Positions 41,924-53,477 of a stretch of DNA of 64,000 bases are shown piece after piece. The translations under genes and the position numbers were made by a program. Under the pieces are notes generated by a model that saw only the letters and a program-made list of their open reading frames with translations, did not search any database and had not been told where the DNA came from. Source of the DNA: an uncultured Eubacteriales bacterium (GTDB lineage Bacteria > Bacillota > Clostridia > Oscillospirales > Acutalibacteraceae); assembly GCA_934630515.1 (NCBI GenBank), contig CAKTVV010000008.1, forward strand, positions 1 through 64,000. The letters run 5' to 3'. Within the stretch, counting starts at the first letter, position 1. Each line of letters starts with the position of its first letter.

Positions 41924-42007
41924 ATACGAGTCCTCCTGCAGTGCGGATTCGGGGGCGGTGATACAGGAAGCACAGGAAAATTCCTCCTGTGCTTCACTTT
42001 CACCTTA

Positions 42008-42035
42008 ATTATAACAAAAAGCCAGTATTTGTCAA
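42008..42035 (-). promoter_or_regulatory. Promoter of the lacI-type gene
   Basis: On the minus strand, TTGACA (42030-42035) and TATAAT (42008-42013) are both consensus, spaced by 16 bp. It lies directly after the stop of the sugar-isomerase pseudogene. Confidence 0.85.
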
Positions 42036-42047
42036 CCGTTTGTTGGT

Positions 42048-42888
42048 CTACAGAGCAGCCATATAAGCGGTAATCTGCCGGATATATTCCACCTTGGCCT
42101 CCCGTAGAAAGCCGGCAGGACACCGCTCGCCGGGGATCTCATAGTTGAAAAGATCGCTGTAGCCGCTGTCCCGCAGCGCCTGCATGACGGCGGTAAAATT
42201 CACGTTTCCCCGTCCGTAGGGCAGCAGATGCTGGTCAGTGCGCCCCTCGTTATCGTCGATGTGCAGGGCGTGCAGGCGGCTGCCGGCTTGGCGGATGAAG
42301 TGCGTCTCGGTTCCCGGTGCGCCTAAGTTCAGATGGCCGGTATCCAGACAGATGCCCAGCTGTTCGGAGCCGCCTGCCTGCTCAATGACCGCTAACAGGT
42401 CTTCAACGGTGCGGATGTGCTCCACCAGATTTTCCAGACAGATGCGGATGCCCAGCTCTTCGGCAAGCCGGATGTATGGCTGCAGAGCGTGGGCGTTGGC
42501 GGTGATCATGGTCGCCGTGCCGATGCCCGCCGGAAAGGAGGTCTCGTCGCAGTGCAGCACGGCGTTGCGCACGCCGATGGCGGCGTACAGCGTCAGCCAG
42601 CGCTCCAGCAGGCGGCGGGTGGCGTCGGAGCCGTCGCATATGAGGGCACCCAGCCACAGGTGTCCCTGAGGAAAGCGGACGCCGTGTGCGGCAGCATAGA
42701 CCCGGTATTGCCGTCCGATGTCTGTCGGGTCGCCCTCCCGAGCCAGCAGAGCGTCGCTGTGCTCGGTGGACAGCTCGCAGACGGTCATGCCCCGTTTTTC
42801 CAGCGTCAACACCAGCTCCTCGGAGGAAAGCACCGGGTCATACCCCGACCAGATACTGAAACCAGATACTGAAATCGGTGGATATCAT
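42048..42888 (-). pseudogene. Sugar phosphate isomerase/epimerase (TIM barrel), frameshifted by a 13-bp tandem duplication
   Basis: From ATG 42888 (AAGGAG nine bases upstream) the frame reads MISTDFSIW and then goes out of frame because a 13-bp segment is repeated. Removing one copy restores STDFSIWSGYDPVLSSEELV, joining the long frame that ends at 42048. That frame keeps barrel and metal-site features: LENLVEH, CLDTGHLNL, and HALHIDDNEG with LPYGRGNVNF. A shortened product from an internal start is possible but would lack the first strand. A second xylose-isomerase-like gene lies at 4478-5314. Confidence 0.85.
42849..42874. repeat. 13-bp perfect tandem duplication (CCAGATACTGAAA x2)
   Basis: Copies at 42849-42861 and 42862-42874 are identical. 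Because 13 is not a multiple of three, the second copy shifts the reading frame of the isomerase gene. Slippage or recombination between the copies could restore it. Confidence 0.95.
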
Positions 42889-42922
42889 TACCATACACTC
42901 CTTTTTCTCTATACGCATCGTT

Positions 42923-42951
42923 AGTATAACATGACAAAATGCCCAAGTCAA
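42923..42951 (-). promoter_or_regulatory. Promoter of the isomerase pseudogene
   Basis: On the minus strand, TTGACT (42946-42951) and TATACT (42923-42928) are spaced by 17 bp, about 34 bases before the ATG at 42888. Confidence 0.8.
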
Positions 42952-42969
42952 TAGAAAAAAGCGTGAAAG

Positions 42970-42982
42970 TATTAACGTTAAC
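42970..42982 (-). promoter_or_regulatory. LacI-type palindromic operator, copy 2
   Basis: TATTAACGTTAAC, identical over 13 bases to 40703-40715. Here it lies about 20 bases upstream of the -35 box, a place that suits an auxiliary operator for looping, or activation, rather than simple blocking. Confidence 0.7.
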
Positions 42983-43067
42983 TGTTAAAAACGGAAACGG
43001 ACTGTTTCTGGCGCATGGGGCGGCGGTGCCTTGCTGCCGGGGGGCGGGCGAAAGCCATGGAAACGCA

Positions 43068-43104
43068 AAGCACCCGCCTGTACTGTGCGTACAGACGGGT
43101 GCTT
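43068..43104 (-). terminator. Terminator after clpB
   Basis: AAGCACCCGCCTGTAC (43068-43083) pairs with GTACAGACGGGTGCTT (43089-43104), with one A-C mismatch and a five-base loop. The minus strand continues TTTGCGTTTCC. Confidence 0.75.
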
Positions 43105-43120
43105 GCGGTAGATTCGGGAA

Positions 43121-45739
<2,619 letters not shown>

Positions 45740-45890
45740 AGTAAACCCTCCTTACTTGGGGTAATTGACAGGTATGTGCCGGAGCCGCTGCTCCGGGGAG
45801 GAACGGCTCCCCGGGAACCCTCGGTCTTCCGTTTCTCTATGCTCCAGTATACCCCTTTTTCAGCGGAATTTGTTACGAAATTATGAAAAA

Positions 45891-45917
45891 TTAGCACTCT
45901 TTGCGTTGGAGTGCTAA
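45891..45917 (-). promoter_or_regulatory. CIRCE operator (HrcA binding site) upstream of clpB
   Basis: TTAGCACTC, nine bases, GAGTGCTAA: a perfect match to the CIRCE consensus. It lies 152 bases from the clpB start and 163 from the start of the large secreted protein gene on the other strand. A TATACT box on the minus strand at 45847-45852 is a candidate -10 for clpB. The rest of the 45740-46079 gap holds only promoters. Confidence 0.95.
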
Positions 45918-46003
45918 TTTTTGCGTTTCTTGTACGATACCTGCCCGGGATTTACACTATTTTCAGCAATTTTCACAGCTTATATAAAAATGTTCAAATA
46001 TTA

Positions 46004-46032
46004 TTGACTGAAAAACCGAAAATGTTTACAAT
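46004..46032 (+). promoter_or_regulatory. Promoter of the large discoidin/hydrolase gene
   Basis: TTGACT (46004-46009) and TACAAT (46027-46032) with 17-bp spacing. AAGGGAGG lies ten bases before the ATG at 46080. Confidence 0.8.
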
Positions 46033-46079
46033 GTGCTTGTATCTGTGCCTGTGGCACAAGAAAGGGAGGTACATACTGT

Positions 46080-49000
46080 ATGAAATGGCGCAAACTGTTA
46101 GCGTGGTGCCTGAGCTGGGCGCTGCTGCTGGGGGCGGTATCCGTGATCGGATCGCTGCCGACGGCGGCTGCGGACGAGCCGGGAGCCACGGTAGTGCCGC
46201 TGACGGCGGGGAATGTGTTCACCGCCGACAATGGGATCACAAATCTGATGACGACCCGGGCGCAGCTGGGGGTCAGCGGCGGTAAGCTGCAGACCAGCTG
46301 CGACAAGTATTTCGACGGGATCGTGCCGGGCGTGACCACCACCGACGCCAACTGGGGCGATTGGACGGGTCTGGCGGCAGACACGGACTACTATCTGTGG
46401 TACGATTTCGGCACGGCGACGCCGCTGAACGCCATCGAGCTGGGCGGCATCAACGGCAACGCCGGATTTCCTACCTATACGCTGCCGGGCTTCTCGTTAT
46501 ACGCCACCGATGATCTGGCGGCGCTGCAGGCGGGGACGCTCACGCCTCTGGCGACCGTCTCCGCTACGGAAACGGCGAAGAACAAGGGCTTTGTGGCGGT
46601 GCTGGACAGCACGGTCAGCGTGCGGTATGTGGGGGTGAAGCTCCGCTCCTACTCCCATGTGGGGAAGAGTCAGGAATGCTGGATCAGCGAATTGGGCGCT
46701 GCCTGCGTCACCGACGATCAGAAAAAGGAGCTGGTGGCGAACGGCAACGCCTATGTGAAATATGTCAGCGGAGCGCTGGCGTATGCGCTCACCGAGGCGC
46801 CCGCTCAGACGAGCCTGATCTGTGGGCAGTCGCCGGTAGGGGGCGCCAACACGGTCTACGGCAAGACGGAGGTGGGCGGCGGCTCCATAGCTGCGCTGAC
46901 CGACGGACTGTATCCGGGTATAAACCAGAAGATCACCGTCGCCCGCAATGCGGACGGCTCCATCCAGTCGAATCAGTGGGGGGTCATCACCACCGCACAG
47001 GATACGCTGGGGACCTTCTCCGGGATCAGCACGGCGTCGAATTATTGCGACGTGACCTACGATATGGGCGCCACAGGGCAGGTGAGCTCTTTCCTAATCG
47101 GCTCCTCGGCGGAGTCCAGCGGCGTACAGCTATCGGAGGTGCAGGATAAGAGCGAGACGGAGATCCAGGCGCTGATGGCAAAGCGTATGACGAACTATGT
47201 CCGGCTGCATACCGGCGCCTTCTTCGTTTCCGACGATCTGGCGACCTTATATAATGAAGAAAACCGGGCGGCGACTTGGGATTATACGCTGGAGAAGGCC
47301 GTGGGCACCAATGCGGCGGTGACGCCGCTGGCGGCACAGTATGTGCTGGATGAGGCAAAGACCGGCCGGTATGTGGGCTTCCGTCTGTACGATTGCAGCT
47401 ACGGCAATACCGTCGGCAGCGGCTGGTATTCCCAGATCCGGGTCGGCGAGCTGGGGGTGTTCGGCTCGCTGCCGAATCATGCCGCCCGCACCGCTGTCAC
47501 CGATAAGAGCCAGCTGCCCACCGGGCGCAGCCTGCTTGCCGGTAAGCTGCCGTATAATACGGACGGCACGGCGCTTCGCTCCTCCAACGGGCAGAGCATG
47601 ACCCTGCTCACCGATGGGCGGTATCAGGGGCTGGATGACATCGTGACCTATGTGACCGACAGCGACCCCGGCACGGACGAAAAGCCCAATGACCCGGTGC
47701 CCGGACAGGAGAACACCTATTTTGCTTTCTGGAGCTGGGGCTATGCCAAGACCACGGCAGAGGAGAGCCGTGTCACCATATCCACCGATGCGGCCAGCTA
47801 CCGGCTGTATTTTGATCTGGGGGATAGCACGGCTATCACCGATTTTGCCGTCGGCAGCTCGGTGGATCGCAAGTCCTTTGCCCGGGGGAACGGACCGAAG
47901 ACAGAGGAGGCGTATGCAGCACTGTGCAGCGGCGACGCCAATCTGGATGTGGACTCTTATCTGTATACAGTAAAGATCTGGGTGAGCGACGAGCTGGACA
48001 ATCTGTATAGCGACGACGCCCTGTGCGTGGATTGGACGGCAGGGACAAAGGCGGAGGGGCAGCGCAATCTGTTCTCCATGCAAAATGAGGTGCAGGGACG
48101 GTATGTGGGCTTTGAGTTCCCGGCATTTAATAAGAACGTGCGCCTTTCCGAGCTGGCGGTATACGGCGAGGATAGCCTGACGGTTACGGAGCTGAATACC
48201 GCCAATGCGGAGCTGCTGCCCCGAAATAATCTGCTGGCGGGTGTGCAGGCGCTGACCGGCAGCTTTGCACCGATCCAAAATGCGGATATCGGGCGGGAGG
48301 TCAACGGCGTGATCGGCGGCGTGACCCAGCCCGGCGCCGAGGAGGGGCGGCTTGCCACCACGGAGAAAAAGCTCAGCTATGTGCTGCCGTCCACCCGGTC
48401 GATCGACCGGATCCTGGTGGCTGGCTCCATCGGCGACGAGGCTTCTTTCGGCGACGGCGTGGATAATCAGCATATCAAAGCCTATAAGGTGTATATCAGC
48501 GACAGCCAGAATACTCTGTGGAGCGATGCCAGCTGCGTGCTGAACTATGCGAATCCGGTCACCGTCTCCGGCGAGGGGATCTGTCAGCTGATCCAGCTAA
48601 AGACCCCGGTATCCGGGCGGTATGTGGGCTTTGAGCTGTCTGCCGGCGCCTATGAGCAGGTGCGGGTCAGCGAGCTGGGGGTGTATGCCGCCCAGCCGGC
48701 GACAACGGCGATCAAGGAATATGACTATCGCAAGCTGCCCACCGACAAGAACCTGCTCACCGGGCTGGCACCCAAGGGAGCGACGGCGTCGGTCGGATTT
48801 ATTGCTTCCTATGAGGGGACGGACGGTCTGCTGTGCCGGGTGAATGTCCCCCAGAGCTTCACGAACCAGATGGGTGTGTCCGGTATGTCGGTATCGACCC
48901 CGGCGGATTTCTATTACGATCTGGGGGCGGCGGTCTCCATCGACCGGCTGCTGTTCGGCAATAACGGTTCCGACGGCGGCACCACCTATATGGAGCCTTA

Positions 49001-52000
49001 TTATCAGATCTTTGCGGGCGATGACCCGGAGACGCTGTTCAGCGGCACGCCGCTGGTGGATAATACGGACGCCAAGAGCGCCCAGGCGTTCCTGCATACG
49101 CTGGCGCAGCCGGTGACAGCCCGCTATGTGGGCTACCGCATCGGCGGGGTGAGCGGCTCCGGACGGATCGCCGATCTGGGGGTGTATGCTGCCGATCAGG
49201 CGGCGTTGGCGTCCTATGGGACGCTGGCGGAGCCCGGTACGGATCTGCTGGCAGGGCTGACGGCGGCGGTGTCCGGTACGGAGCATACCTACACGCTGCC
49301 GGAGGTGAAGCTGCCCGACGCCTTTACGGTGAATGCGCCGGTGAGCGGCAGCATTTATGTGAGCAGCCTCCGGAACGGGCTGTTTGCGCCGGAGAACCGG
49401 GTGGCGGATTTTGTCGCCGGCGGCGACAGCGTGACGCTGGATGAGGCTGCGACCGGGCGGTATATCGGCATCCGGCTGGAGAGCGCCGGAGAGGCGACGG
49501 TGGCGGCATATGAGACACGGGTATCCGTGACTCAGCTGAATGCACCGGCGGATGCGGCTAAGATGCCCACGGAGACCGGCTTGCTGAACGGCGTATCGCC
49601 GAGCAAATACAATGCTTCCAAAGGCACTCTGACCGCCACCGGCACCGGTGCGGCGTATGCTACCGACGGCAAGATCGGCGGCGTCAATGCGAACACGGTG
49701 CTGACGGAAAAGCTGGCGGTCGAAGCCGACGGTGCCGGGCTGTCGGATCTGGTCTATCGGCTGGATCGCCGGTATCGGTTCCGGCAGTTTCTGGTGGCTG
49801 CCTCCAATGAGGGGCAGCTGCAGGGCTCGGCACACTATGAGATCTATGTGAGCGATCATGCGGCGACGCTGTTCCGGCAGCAGAACCGTGTGATAACCTA
49901 TCAGAATATCGGCGAGTATAATTTGGGACAGCTGCTGACCCTGCGCACGGAGGTCGAGGGCCGGTATGTGGGGCTGCGGATCTTGGCGGGCAGCTATAAT
50001 CAGGTGCGGCTGGCGGAGTTCAACGCCTTTGGCGACGCCCGCACGGAGGTCACCAATATCTACACCTTCTCCGACGAGGGCTTGCTGCCTACTGCCACGA
50101 ATCTCATCACCGGCAAGGTGCCGGTGAACGCCGACGCTAACGTCAGCGGTGCCGAGTATGCCACGGATAATATTATCTACGGAATTCAGAATCGCCGGTG
50201 GCGTTCCAGCGGCAATCAGATGACCGCCTACACCACCGCTCCGGCGGCGGCGCTGACCTATCAGCTGGATGCGCCGACGCTGGTGGAGGAATTCCTGGTG
50301 GCGAGCTACAGCAACTGCTCGGCGGAATACGAGATGATCCGGGAATACCAGATCTTCGTGAGCAACGATCCGGAGGAGCTGTATACGGCTGCCCATCGGG
50401 TGGCGTCGTATACGGCGACCGATTATGCCATGGCGCAGAGGCTGCGGCTGGATCAGCCGGCGCTGGGGACCTATGTGGGCTTCCTGATCAAGGCAAATGA
50501 CGGCGTGTTTACGGCGTTCGGCGGCACCCACTTTGTGGGGGTCGGTGATCTGGGTGTATACGGCACCGCCGCCGGCGGCAGCGGAACTCCCGTCGCCATC
50601 GAGGGGGCGCAGATCCGGGCGAAGACAGCGGCAGGAACCGGACTGCGGTTCGCCACCTCGGTGCTGGCGCAGGGCGATCACGCCGCCTGCATGGCTGGCG
50701 ATACCGTGCAGATCGACGGGGAGGAGCGGACCATCGAGCGGGTCGGTACGCTGGTGATCCGCCAATCTAAGCTGACCGGTGAGCTGGCGTTCGACAGCGA
50801 GGGCAACATTCCGGACAAGGCAAAGGATGTCCCGGCGGAAAAGCTGTATGTCCGGGGAGATGGCTATGTGACCTTTATCGTCACCGTCACCAATATTCCG
50901 GATACCCGTCTGGATGACGTTCTGACGGCACGCTCCTACATCCGGCTGGAGGACGGCACGGTGCTGTACGGCAATACCCTGTCCCGCAGCGTGGATGGTG
51001 TGCGGGCGGCAGCGGCGCAGGGGGATGAGCTGGAGGTTCCCTACGAGCCCAATACCAGCACCTTCTCGTTGGATGCAGGCGAAACGGTCTCGCTGGGGCG
51101 GTACGGAGAGTTCACGGAGTTTAAGTACACCAGCAGCTACGAGCTATACAATTACGTCACCGGGGAAACGGAGACCCGGAAGCTCACGGCGCAGATCGCC
51201 GTGCCGGATACGGTGGCGGAAGGGGATCACTGGGTGTATCAGGCAGAGTTCTACGGGCATCTGGATGCGGCGCTGGCTACGGCACGGCAATTTGTCCGGG
51301 ACGGCTGGTATACGGTGACGCTGGGCGGCATCGGAGATACCTACGGCTGCGACGATACGCTGCGTGTGATGAACGAATTCCAGCAGAAGCTGGTGCAGCA
51401 CTTTGGTCTGAACGAGAAATGCGTGATGATGGGCGTCAGCCGGGGCGGCTTGTATTCCGCCCGCTATGCGCTGGCGTATCCGCAGAATGTGGCGGGGCTG
51501 TATCTGGATGCCCCGGTGCAGGATATTCGCAGCTGGCCCGGCTCCCGGGAGCTGCGGGAGGCAGGGCTGGTGACCAGCAGCGAGTTCCGTGGCTCCGGCG
51601 GCGGCAGAGACCAGTATACCATCAAGGGCATGTCCGAGTGGGAGGGCTGCAAGAAGGCGTTCGGTCTGACCAGCGATGCGGAAGCCATCGCCGACCGTAC
51701 CGCCAGCCCCATCTGGCACTACGACGAGCTGATGCAGTCGGGCATTCCGGTGCTGCTGCAGATCAGCCGGACGGACACCTGCGTCCCCTATGAGGAAAAC
51801 GGACTGAAGATGTATCAGGCCTTCCGGGATGGCGGTGCCAAGGCGCTGCTGCTGGAGGAGACCGAGGCGGATCTGCTCAATACGGATATTACCGCCTATA
51901 AGGGATATCAGCTGCTGATGATCGAGGCGACCGATATCCCCACCTCCCGTGACGGGCGGGGCGGGCATATCCACGGCTGGTATACGCCGGCGCTGACCTC

Positions 52001-52034
52001 GGCGTATATCCGGGAGAATATGAGCGGCAATTAA
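46080..52034 (+). CDS. Large secreted protein: eight discoidin-like repeats plus C-terminal alpha/beta hydrolase
   Basis: 1984 residues. A signal peptide (KWRKLLAWCLSWALLLGAV, cleavage near residue 31) is followed by eight repeats of discoidin/F5-8C-like type. Each ends in a [RT]Y[VI]G[FVYIL] strand, near residues 183, 430, 674, 847, 1015, 1127, 1295 and 1464. A beta domain (about 1510-1650, GAQIRAKTAAGTGLRFATSV) comes next. The C-terminal hydrolase has the nucleophile elbow MGVSRGG (Ser1787), a likely acid Asp1899 in SRTDTCVPYE, and His1963 or His1965 in GGHIHGW. I see no LPXTG motif, dockerin or transmembrane anchor, so it is probably released or held by its sugar-binding repeats. The substrate is probably an esterified glycan, but this is inference. 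Confidence 0.85.
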   Translation: MKWRKLLAWCLSWALLLGAVSVIGSLPTAAADEPGATVVPLTAGNVFTADNGITNLMTTRAQLGVSGGKLQTSCDKYFDGIVPGVTTTDANWGDWTGLAADTDYYLWYDFGTATPLNAIELGGINGNAGFPTYTLPGFSLYATDDLAALQAGTLTPLATVSATETAKNKGFVAVLDSTVSVRYVGVKLRSYSHVGKSQECWISELGAACVTDDQKKELVANGNAYVKYVSGALAYALTEAPAQTSLICGQSPVGGANTVYGKTEVGGGSIAALTDGLYPGINQKITVARNADGSIQSNQWGVITTAQDTLGTFSGISTASNYCDVTYDMGATGQVSSFLIGSSAESSGVQLSEVQDKSETEIQALMAKRMTNYVRLHTGAFFVSDDLATLYNEENRAATWDYTLEKAVGTNAAVTPLAAQYVLDEAKTGRYVGFRLYDCSYGNTVGSGWYSQIRVGELGVFGSLPNHAARTAVTDKSQLPTGRSLLAGKLPYNTDGTALRSSNGQSMTLLTDGRYQGLDDIVTYVTDSDPGTDEKPNDPVPGQENTYFAFWSWGYAKTTAEESRVTISTDAASYRLYFDLGDSTAITDFAVGSSVDRKSFARGNGPKTEEAYAALCSGDANLDVDSYLYTVKIWVSDELDNLYSDDALCVDWTAGTKAEGQRNLFSMQNEVQGRYVGFEFPAFNKNVRLSELAVYGEDSLTVTELNTANAELLPRNNLLAGVQALTGSFAPIQNADIGREVNGVIGGVTQPGAEEGRLATTEKKLSYVLPSTRSIDRILVAGSIGDEASFGDGVDNQHIKAYKVYISDSQNTLWSDASCVLNYANPVTVSGEGICQLIQLKTPVSGRYVGFELSAGAYEQVRVSELGVYAAQPATTAIKEYDYRKLPTDKNLLTGLAPKGATASVGFIASYEGTDGLLCRVNVPQSFTNQMGVSGMSVSTPADFYYDLGAAVSIDRLLFGNNGSDGGTTYMEPYYQIFAGDDPETLFSGTPLVDNTDAKSAQAFLHTLAQPVTARYVGYRIGGVSGSGRIADLGVYAADQAALASYGTLAEPGTDLLAGLTAAVSGTEHTYTLPEVKLPDAFTVNAPVSGSIYVSSLRNGLFAPENRVADFVAGGDSVTLDEAATGRYIGIRLESAGEATVAAYETRVSVTQLNAPADAAKMPTETGLLNGVSPSKYNASKGTLTATGTGAAYATDGKIGGVNANTVLTEKLAVEADGAGLSDLVYRLDRRYRFRQFLVAASNEGQLQGSAHYEIYVSDHAATLFRQQNRVITYQNIGEYNLGQLLTLRTEVEGRYVGLRILAGSYNQVRLAEFNAFGDARTEVTNIYTFSDEGLLPTATNLITGKVPVNADANVSGAEYATDNIIYGIQNRRWRSSGNQMTAYTTAPAAALTYQLDAPTLVEEFLVASYSNCSAEYEMIREYQIFVSNDPEELYTAAHRVASYTATDYAMAQRLRLDQPALGTYVGFLIKANDGVFTAFGGTHFVGVGDLGVYGTAAGGSGTPVAIEGAQIRAKTAAGTGLRFATSVLAQGDHAACMAGDTVQIDGEERTIERVGTLVIRQSKLTGELAFDSEGNIPDKAKDVPAEKLYVRGDGYVTFIVTVTNIPDTRLDDVLTARSYIRLEDGTVLYGNTLSRSVDGVRAAAAQGDELEVPYEPNTSTFSLDAGETVSLGRYGEFTEFKYTSSYELYNYVTGETETRKLTAQIAVPDTVAEGDHWVYQAEFYGHLDAALATARQFVRDGWYTVTLGGIGDTYGCDDTLRVMNEFQQKLVQHFGLNEKCVMMGVSRGGLYSARYALAYPQNVAGLYLDAPVQDIRSWPGSRELREAGLVTSSEFRGSGGGRDQYTIKGMSEWEGCKKAFGLTSDAEAIADRTASPIWHYDELMQSGIPVLLQISRTDTCVPYEENGLKMYQAFRDGGAKALLLEETEADLLNTDITAYKGYQLLMIEATDIPTSRDGRGGHIHGWYTPALTSAYIRENMSGN

Positions 52035-52050
52035 CCGTTAGCGGCTTTTA

Positions 52051-52088
52051 GGGAGCGGCACGAGGATTCGTGTCGCTCCCTGTCTTTT
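52051..52088 (+). terminator. Terminator after the large secreted protein gene
   Basis: GGGAGCGGCACGA (52051-52063) pairs with TCGTGTCGCTCCC (52068-52080), one G-T pair, followed by TGTCTTTTTC. Confidence 0.88.
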
Positions 52089-52102
52089 TCGGCGGAAAGC
52101 CG

Positions 52103-52131
52103 TTGACAACCGTCGAAAAAAAGACTATATT
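52103..52131 (+). promoter_or_regulatory. Promoter of birA-bioY-azlCD
   Basis: TTGACA (52103-52108) and TATATT (52126-52131) with 17-bp spacing, 33 bases before the birA start. No BirA-type operator palindrome was seen around it. Confidence 0.85.
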
Positions 52132-52163
52132 AAATGACAGCCTGAAAGACAGGAGGAATGAAC

Positions 52164-52937
52164 ATGGAAACGCTGTCCGCAGCGGCGATCGAGGCGCAGC
52201 TGCATACCCGGCGGTTCGGGCATCCCTTGCGGGTGGTGGCGGAGACCGATTCCACCAATCGGCTGGCACGGGAATGGGCTGCCGCCGGAGCACCGGAGGG
52301 AGCCGCTGTGACCGCTGACCGGCAGACCGCCGGACGGGGACGGCGGGGACGGGCGTTTTTTTCCCCTCCGGGGGGGATGTACCTGTCGGTGGTGCTGCGT
52401 CCGGCAGCGGGCATCAATCCGGGCTGGATCACCTCCTGCGCAGCGGTGGCGGTGGCACGGGCGATCGAGCGGTTTGCGGAGCTCTCGGTGCAGATCAAAT
52501 GGGTCAATGACCTGCTGATTCACGGCAAAAAGGTCTGCGGGATTCTCACCGAGGGAGAGCTGGATCCGATCACGGGGGCGCTGCGGTATGCGGTGCTGGG
52601 GATCGGAGTCAACGGAGGGGCGGCGGAATTTCCGCCGGCACTCCGGGAGATCGCCACCTCGCTGGCGAATGAGGGCTGCCCGGTGGAACGGGAGCGGCTC
52701 ATCGCTGCGGTGCTGGAGGAGTGGGAGAGCGCCTATGCCCATATGGCGGACGGCGCTTTTTTGGAGGAGAGCCGCCGGCGGTCGGCGGTGCTGGGACGAT
52801 CCGTGACGGTGTTGCGGGGAGAGGAACGCTTCGGGGCGGTGGCGCAGGCCATCGACTCGCAGGGACATCTGGTGGTGCGGACGGCGGACGGTCGGACGCT
52901 CACCCTACATTCCGGGGAGGTTAGTTTGAAATTATGA
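52164..52937 (+). CDS. birA: Biotin--[acetyl-CoA-carboxylase] ligase
   Basis: 257 residues. It activates biotin and attaches it to the carboxylase carrier protein. The catalytic domain begins almost at once: VVAETDSTNRLAREWAA, the biotin-AMP loop GRGRRGRAFFSPPGG, and IKWVNDLLIHGKKVCGIL. A C-terminal SH3-like domain follows. There is no N-terminal helix-turn-helix, so this is a monofunctional ligase that should not act as a repressor. ATG 52164 is preferred over 52158, which abuts AGGAGG. bioY starts inside its stop codon. Confidence 0.95.
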   Translation: METLSAAAIEAQLHTRRFGHPLRVVAETDSTNRLAREWAAAGAPEGAAVTADRQTAGRGRRGRAFFSPPGGMYLSVVLRPAAGINPGWITSCAAVAVARAIERFAELSVQIKWVNDLLIHGKKVCGILTEGELDPITGALRYAVLGIGVNGGAAEFPPALREIATSLANEGCPVERERLIAAVLEEWESAYAHMADGAFLEESRRRSAVLGRSVTVLRGEERFGAVAQAIDSQGHLVVRTADGRTLTLHSGEVSLKL

Positions 52938-53458
52938 AAACAAAACAGCTGGTGCGCATCGCTCTCATGGCGGCGGTGCTGTGTGTGTTGGCGCCGTGGA
53001 AGATCCCGGTGGGACCGATTCCGATTACGCTGGCGTCCTTCGGCGTCTATCTGGCGGCGGGGGTGTTGGGACCGCTGGAGGGAACCATTGCCGTGGTGGT
53101 TTATGTGCTGCTGGGGGCGGTGGGGGTGCCGGTGTTCTCCGGATTTACCGGCGGCGCCGGGTGCCTGCTGGGGCTGACCGGCGGGTATATTCTCGGCTAC
53201 ATCCCCTGTGCGGCGGTCAGCGGTCTGCTGATGGGGCGCAACGCCCCGTTGTGGCGGCGGGCGCTGGCGCTGGTGGCGGGCACAGCCGTGCTGTATGCAC
53301 TGGGTACTGCTATGTACTGCATCCAGTCCGGCAAGGCGCTGGCGGCGGCTCTGGCTGCCTGTGTGCTGCCGTTTCTGCCGCTGGATGCGGTGAAGATTGC
53401 CGTCTGTGCGGTGGCGCTGCCGCTGCTGTGGCAGCTGCGGCAAAAGGTGGAGGCATGA
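52934..53458 (+). CDS. bioY: Biotin transporter BioY (ECF S component)
   Basis: 174 residues with about six membrane segments. It opens QLVRIALMAAVLCVLAPWKI and has the family motif VGPIPITLASFGVYLAAGVLG plus GFTGGAGCLLGLTGGYILGY. It captures biotin in the membrane, usually with a shared EcfAAT module not present here. Its ATG overlaps the birA stop, so the cell links biotin uptake to its attachment. Confidence 0.95.
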   Translation: MKTKQLVRIALMAAVLCVLAPWKIPVGPIPITLASFGVYLAAGVLGPLEGTIAVVVYVLLGAVGVPVFSGFTGGAGCLLGLTGGYILGYIPCAAVSGLLMGRNAPLWRRALALVAGTAVLYALGTAMYCIQSGKALAAALAACVLPFLPLDAVKIAVCAVALPLLWQLRQKVEA

Positions 53459-53477
53459 CCGGGGGAGGCCTTTTCTT

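Noticed and set aside
48597..50765. Minus-strand open frame of 722 codons opposite the large secreted protein
   Set aside because: It is antisense to a gene with signal peptide, repeats and catalytic motifs, and shows none of its own.
51900..52034. LPXTG or other cell-wall anchor at the end of the 1984-residue protein
   Set aside because: The C-terminus ends shortly after the hydrolase His; there is no LPXTG motif, hydrophobic tail or dockerin.
52035..52163. BirA operator near birA/bioY
   Set aside because: No GTTAAC-type inverted repeat of the BirA-box kind is present, and this BirA has no DNA-binding domain.
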